From positions 1-6,649 of the forward strand of contig JAGDAM010000365.1 in assembly GCA_017959485.1 (NCBI GenBank): a DNA stretch of 6,649 nucleotides, written 5' to 3'. Positions 5,844 to 6,649 of this stretch are shown in pieces (within the stretch, counting starts at the first letter, position 1; each line of letters opens with the position of its first letter). A program made the translations under genes and the position numbers. The notes beneath the pieces were generated by a model. That model was not told where the DNA came from and did not search any database. It worked only from the letters and a program-made list of their open reading frames with translations. This DNA comes from Clostridia bacterium. Its GTDB lineage: Bacteria > Bacillota_A > Clostridia > Oscillospirales > CAG-272.

Positions 5844-5850
5844 TCTCCTT
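5844..5850 (-). promoter_or_regulatory. Ribosome binding site of the FAD oxidoreductase
   Basis: AAGGAGA on the minus strand lies five bases before the ATG at 5838-5836. An out-of-frame ATG sits four bases upstream of the true start (5842-5840), so the spacing decides which is used. Confidence 0.8.
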
Positions 5851-5891
5851 TTTTTGCGGTTCTTTCCGGGGCTTCGCTGCCTGTCCGGAGG

Positions 5892-5919
5892 AATGTATCC
5901 TCAAAACTGCGATGCCCAA
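5892..5919 (-). promoter_or_regulatory. Possible weak promoter for the FAD oxidoreductase
   Basis: On the minus strand TTGGGC (5919-5914) and TACATT (5897-5892) are 16 bases apart. Each deviates from consensus, and the -35 sits within the terminator hairpin. It is the best candidate upstream of the gene, but weak. Confidence 0.25.
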
Positions 5920-5947
5920 GCGCCGTTCGCCTTTGCATCGCAGTTTT
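5903..5947. terminator. Bidirectional terminator hairpin after the surface-protein gene
   Basis: AAAACTGCGATGC (5903-5915) and GCATCGCAGTTTT (5935-5947) form a perfect 13-bp stem around a 19-base loop. The minus-strand transcript of the surface-protein gene ends 26 bases upstream and meets an A-run, the stem, and a U-run of four. Read on the plus strand the U-run is six long, but no plus gene enters it. A smaller hairpin (GTTCGG 5952-5957 with CCGAAC 5963-5968) lies between it and the stop codon. Confidence 0.7.
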
Positions 5948-5973
5948 TTCTGTTCGGTGTTGCCGAACGATCA

Positions 5974-6649
5974 TCAGTTGAAATCTATCAGGCCTTCGAG
6001 AGTAACCGTCCCGTAATAGACTCCGCTGTACGTGCCTTTGAAGGGGAAGTCGACGCGTAAGGCGCTGCCCGAAAGCGGGACTTTGACCGCCACCGAGCCG
6101 ATCAGCATAGTCTGCTTCTTGCCGGTGTAGGGAATGGAAATCGGATCCGACTCAAAGGGAAATTGAACGCCGACGACTGTCGCGGTGCAGTCTCTTGTTC
6201 CTATCTGCATCGAATAGCAGGTAACCGACAGGTAGATTCTGACGTTGACGCTGTCGCCGTCGACCGAAACGACGCTCCATTCCGCGGTGACCGAGAACCA
6301 TCCCTTGCCGTCGACCTGTTTATCGATTCTGCCCGAAGTGACGGAAAGGTCGTCGGGAGTCAGGGGAGAGGTGCTTTCGGGAGAGGTTGTTATCTCCGGC
6401 GACGTCGTGACCGTCGGAGCGTCCGCAGTGATTTCAGGCGAGGTCGTGACGTCCGGGGCCGGTGCTGCCGTCGTTTCGGGCACGGTTGTGACGGGAGGCG
6501 CGTCCGTAGTGATTTCAGGCGAGGTCGTGACGTCCGGGGCCGGTGTCGCCGTCGTCTCGGGCACGGTAGTGACGGGAGGCGCGTCCGTAGTGATTTCGGG
6601 CGAGGTCGTGACGTCCGGGGCCGGTGTCGCCGTCGTCTCGGGCACGGTA
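5974..6649 (-). CDS. Secreted/surface protein, C-terminal part: Thr/Pro repeat linker plus unknown beta-rich domain (5' end cut)
   Basis: Only the last 224 residues are visible and the frame is open at the right edge, so the start, any signal peptide and the N-terminal domain are outside. The first 75 or so residues form a low-complexity linker rich in Thr, Pro, Val and acidic residues, with three tandem 27-residue units (VPETTATPAPDVTTSPEI and following) and a decayed part unit. Such linkers join domains in extracellular proteins of gut Clostridia and may be O-glycosylated. The last 124 residues (LSVTSGRIDKQV to the end) alternate polar and hydrophobic residues as in a beta-sandwich. They hold two cysteines ten residues apart (CYSMQIGTRDC) that could form a disulfide. 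No LPxTG motif or C-terminal membrane helix is present, so any anchor must be N-terminal. I do not recognise the domain. The terminator at 5903-5947 follows. Confidence 0.85.
   Translation of the reverse strand, partial: TVPETTATPAPDVTTSPEITTDAPPVTTVPETTATPAPDVTTSPEITTDAPPVTTVPETTAAPAPDVTTSPEITADAPTVTTSPEITTSPESTSPLTPDDLSVTSGRIDKQVDGKGWFSVTAEWSVVSVDGDSVNVRIYLSVTCYSMQIGTRDCTATVVGVQFPFESDPISIPYTGKKQTMLIGSVAVKVPLSGSALRVDFPFKGTYSGVYYGTVTLEGLIDFN
6403..6649 (-). repeat. Tandem 81-bp repeats encoding the Thr/Pro linker
   Basis: Units lie at 6565-6645, 6484-6564 and 6403-6483, and the array is still running at the window edge. The two rightmost units differ at only two bases, both silent. The third has more changes, mainly at its left end. 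Near-identity between neighbours points to recent duplication or slippage, so copy number probably varies between strains. Confidence 0.92.

Noticed and set aside
5467..6060. Plus-strand open frame of 197 codons across the oxidoreductase 5' region and terminator
   Set aside because: It runs through a terminator hairpin and two real genes on the opposite strand; no motif or start signal supports it.

Overview
The window looks like chromosomal DNA from a GC-rich, low-branching Gram-positive lineage, most likely a gut-type Clostridia (Oscillospirales or Christensenellales-like). The reasons are an RqcH/NFACT ribosome-rescue protein, a staphylococcal-type (type II) pantothenate kinase, strong AAGGAGG-like ribosome binding sites, sigmaA-type promoters with a TATAAT -10, and a secreted Thr/Pro-linker protein. 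This placement is an inference; no rRNA or other marker gene is present.

Layout. Positions 1-2367 (minus strand) hold a two-gene unit: a HAD-IIA (NagD-like) phosphatase followed three bases later by rqcH, which runs off the left edge. Positions 2440-2500 hold a compact divergent promoter region, in which two good sigmaA promoters with the same extended -10 overlap on opposite strands. Positions 2563-4158 (plus strand) hold a second two-gene operon: a SanA/YdcF-like DUF218 membrane protein and a type II pantothenate kinase (CoaW), the first step of coenzyme A synthesis.

Positions 4159-4455 are a gene-free gap, but a highly structured one. It carries a promoter-like site, a 13-bp hairpin, two small TTC-loop hairpins set between AGCTAA spacers, and a 166-bp imperfect palindrome whose right end contains the stop codon of the next gene. 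This is the best candidate for something undescribed: a small RNA, a MITE-like repeat, or both.

Positions 4456-5838 (minus strand) hold a stand-alone FAD-dependent oxidoreductase of the FAD_oxidored (PF12831-like) family. Positions 5903-5947 form a bidirectional terminator hairpin. Positions 5974-6649 (minus strand) hold the C-terminal part of a secreted or surface protein. It has three or more tandem 81-bp (27-residue) Thr/Pro repeats followed by an unrecognised beta-rich domain of about 124 residues.

The genes do not form one obvious pathway. They are housekeeping functions (ribosome rescue, metabolite phosphatase, CoA synthesis, envelope) next to accessory genes (oxidoreductase, surface protein), separated by the structured repeat element.
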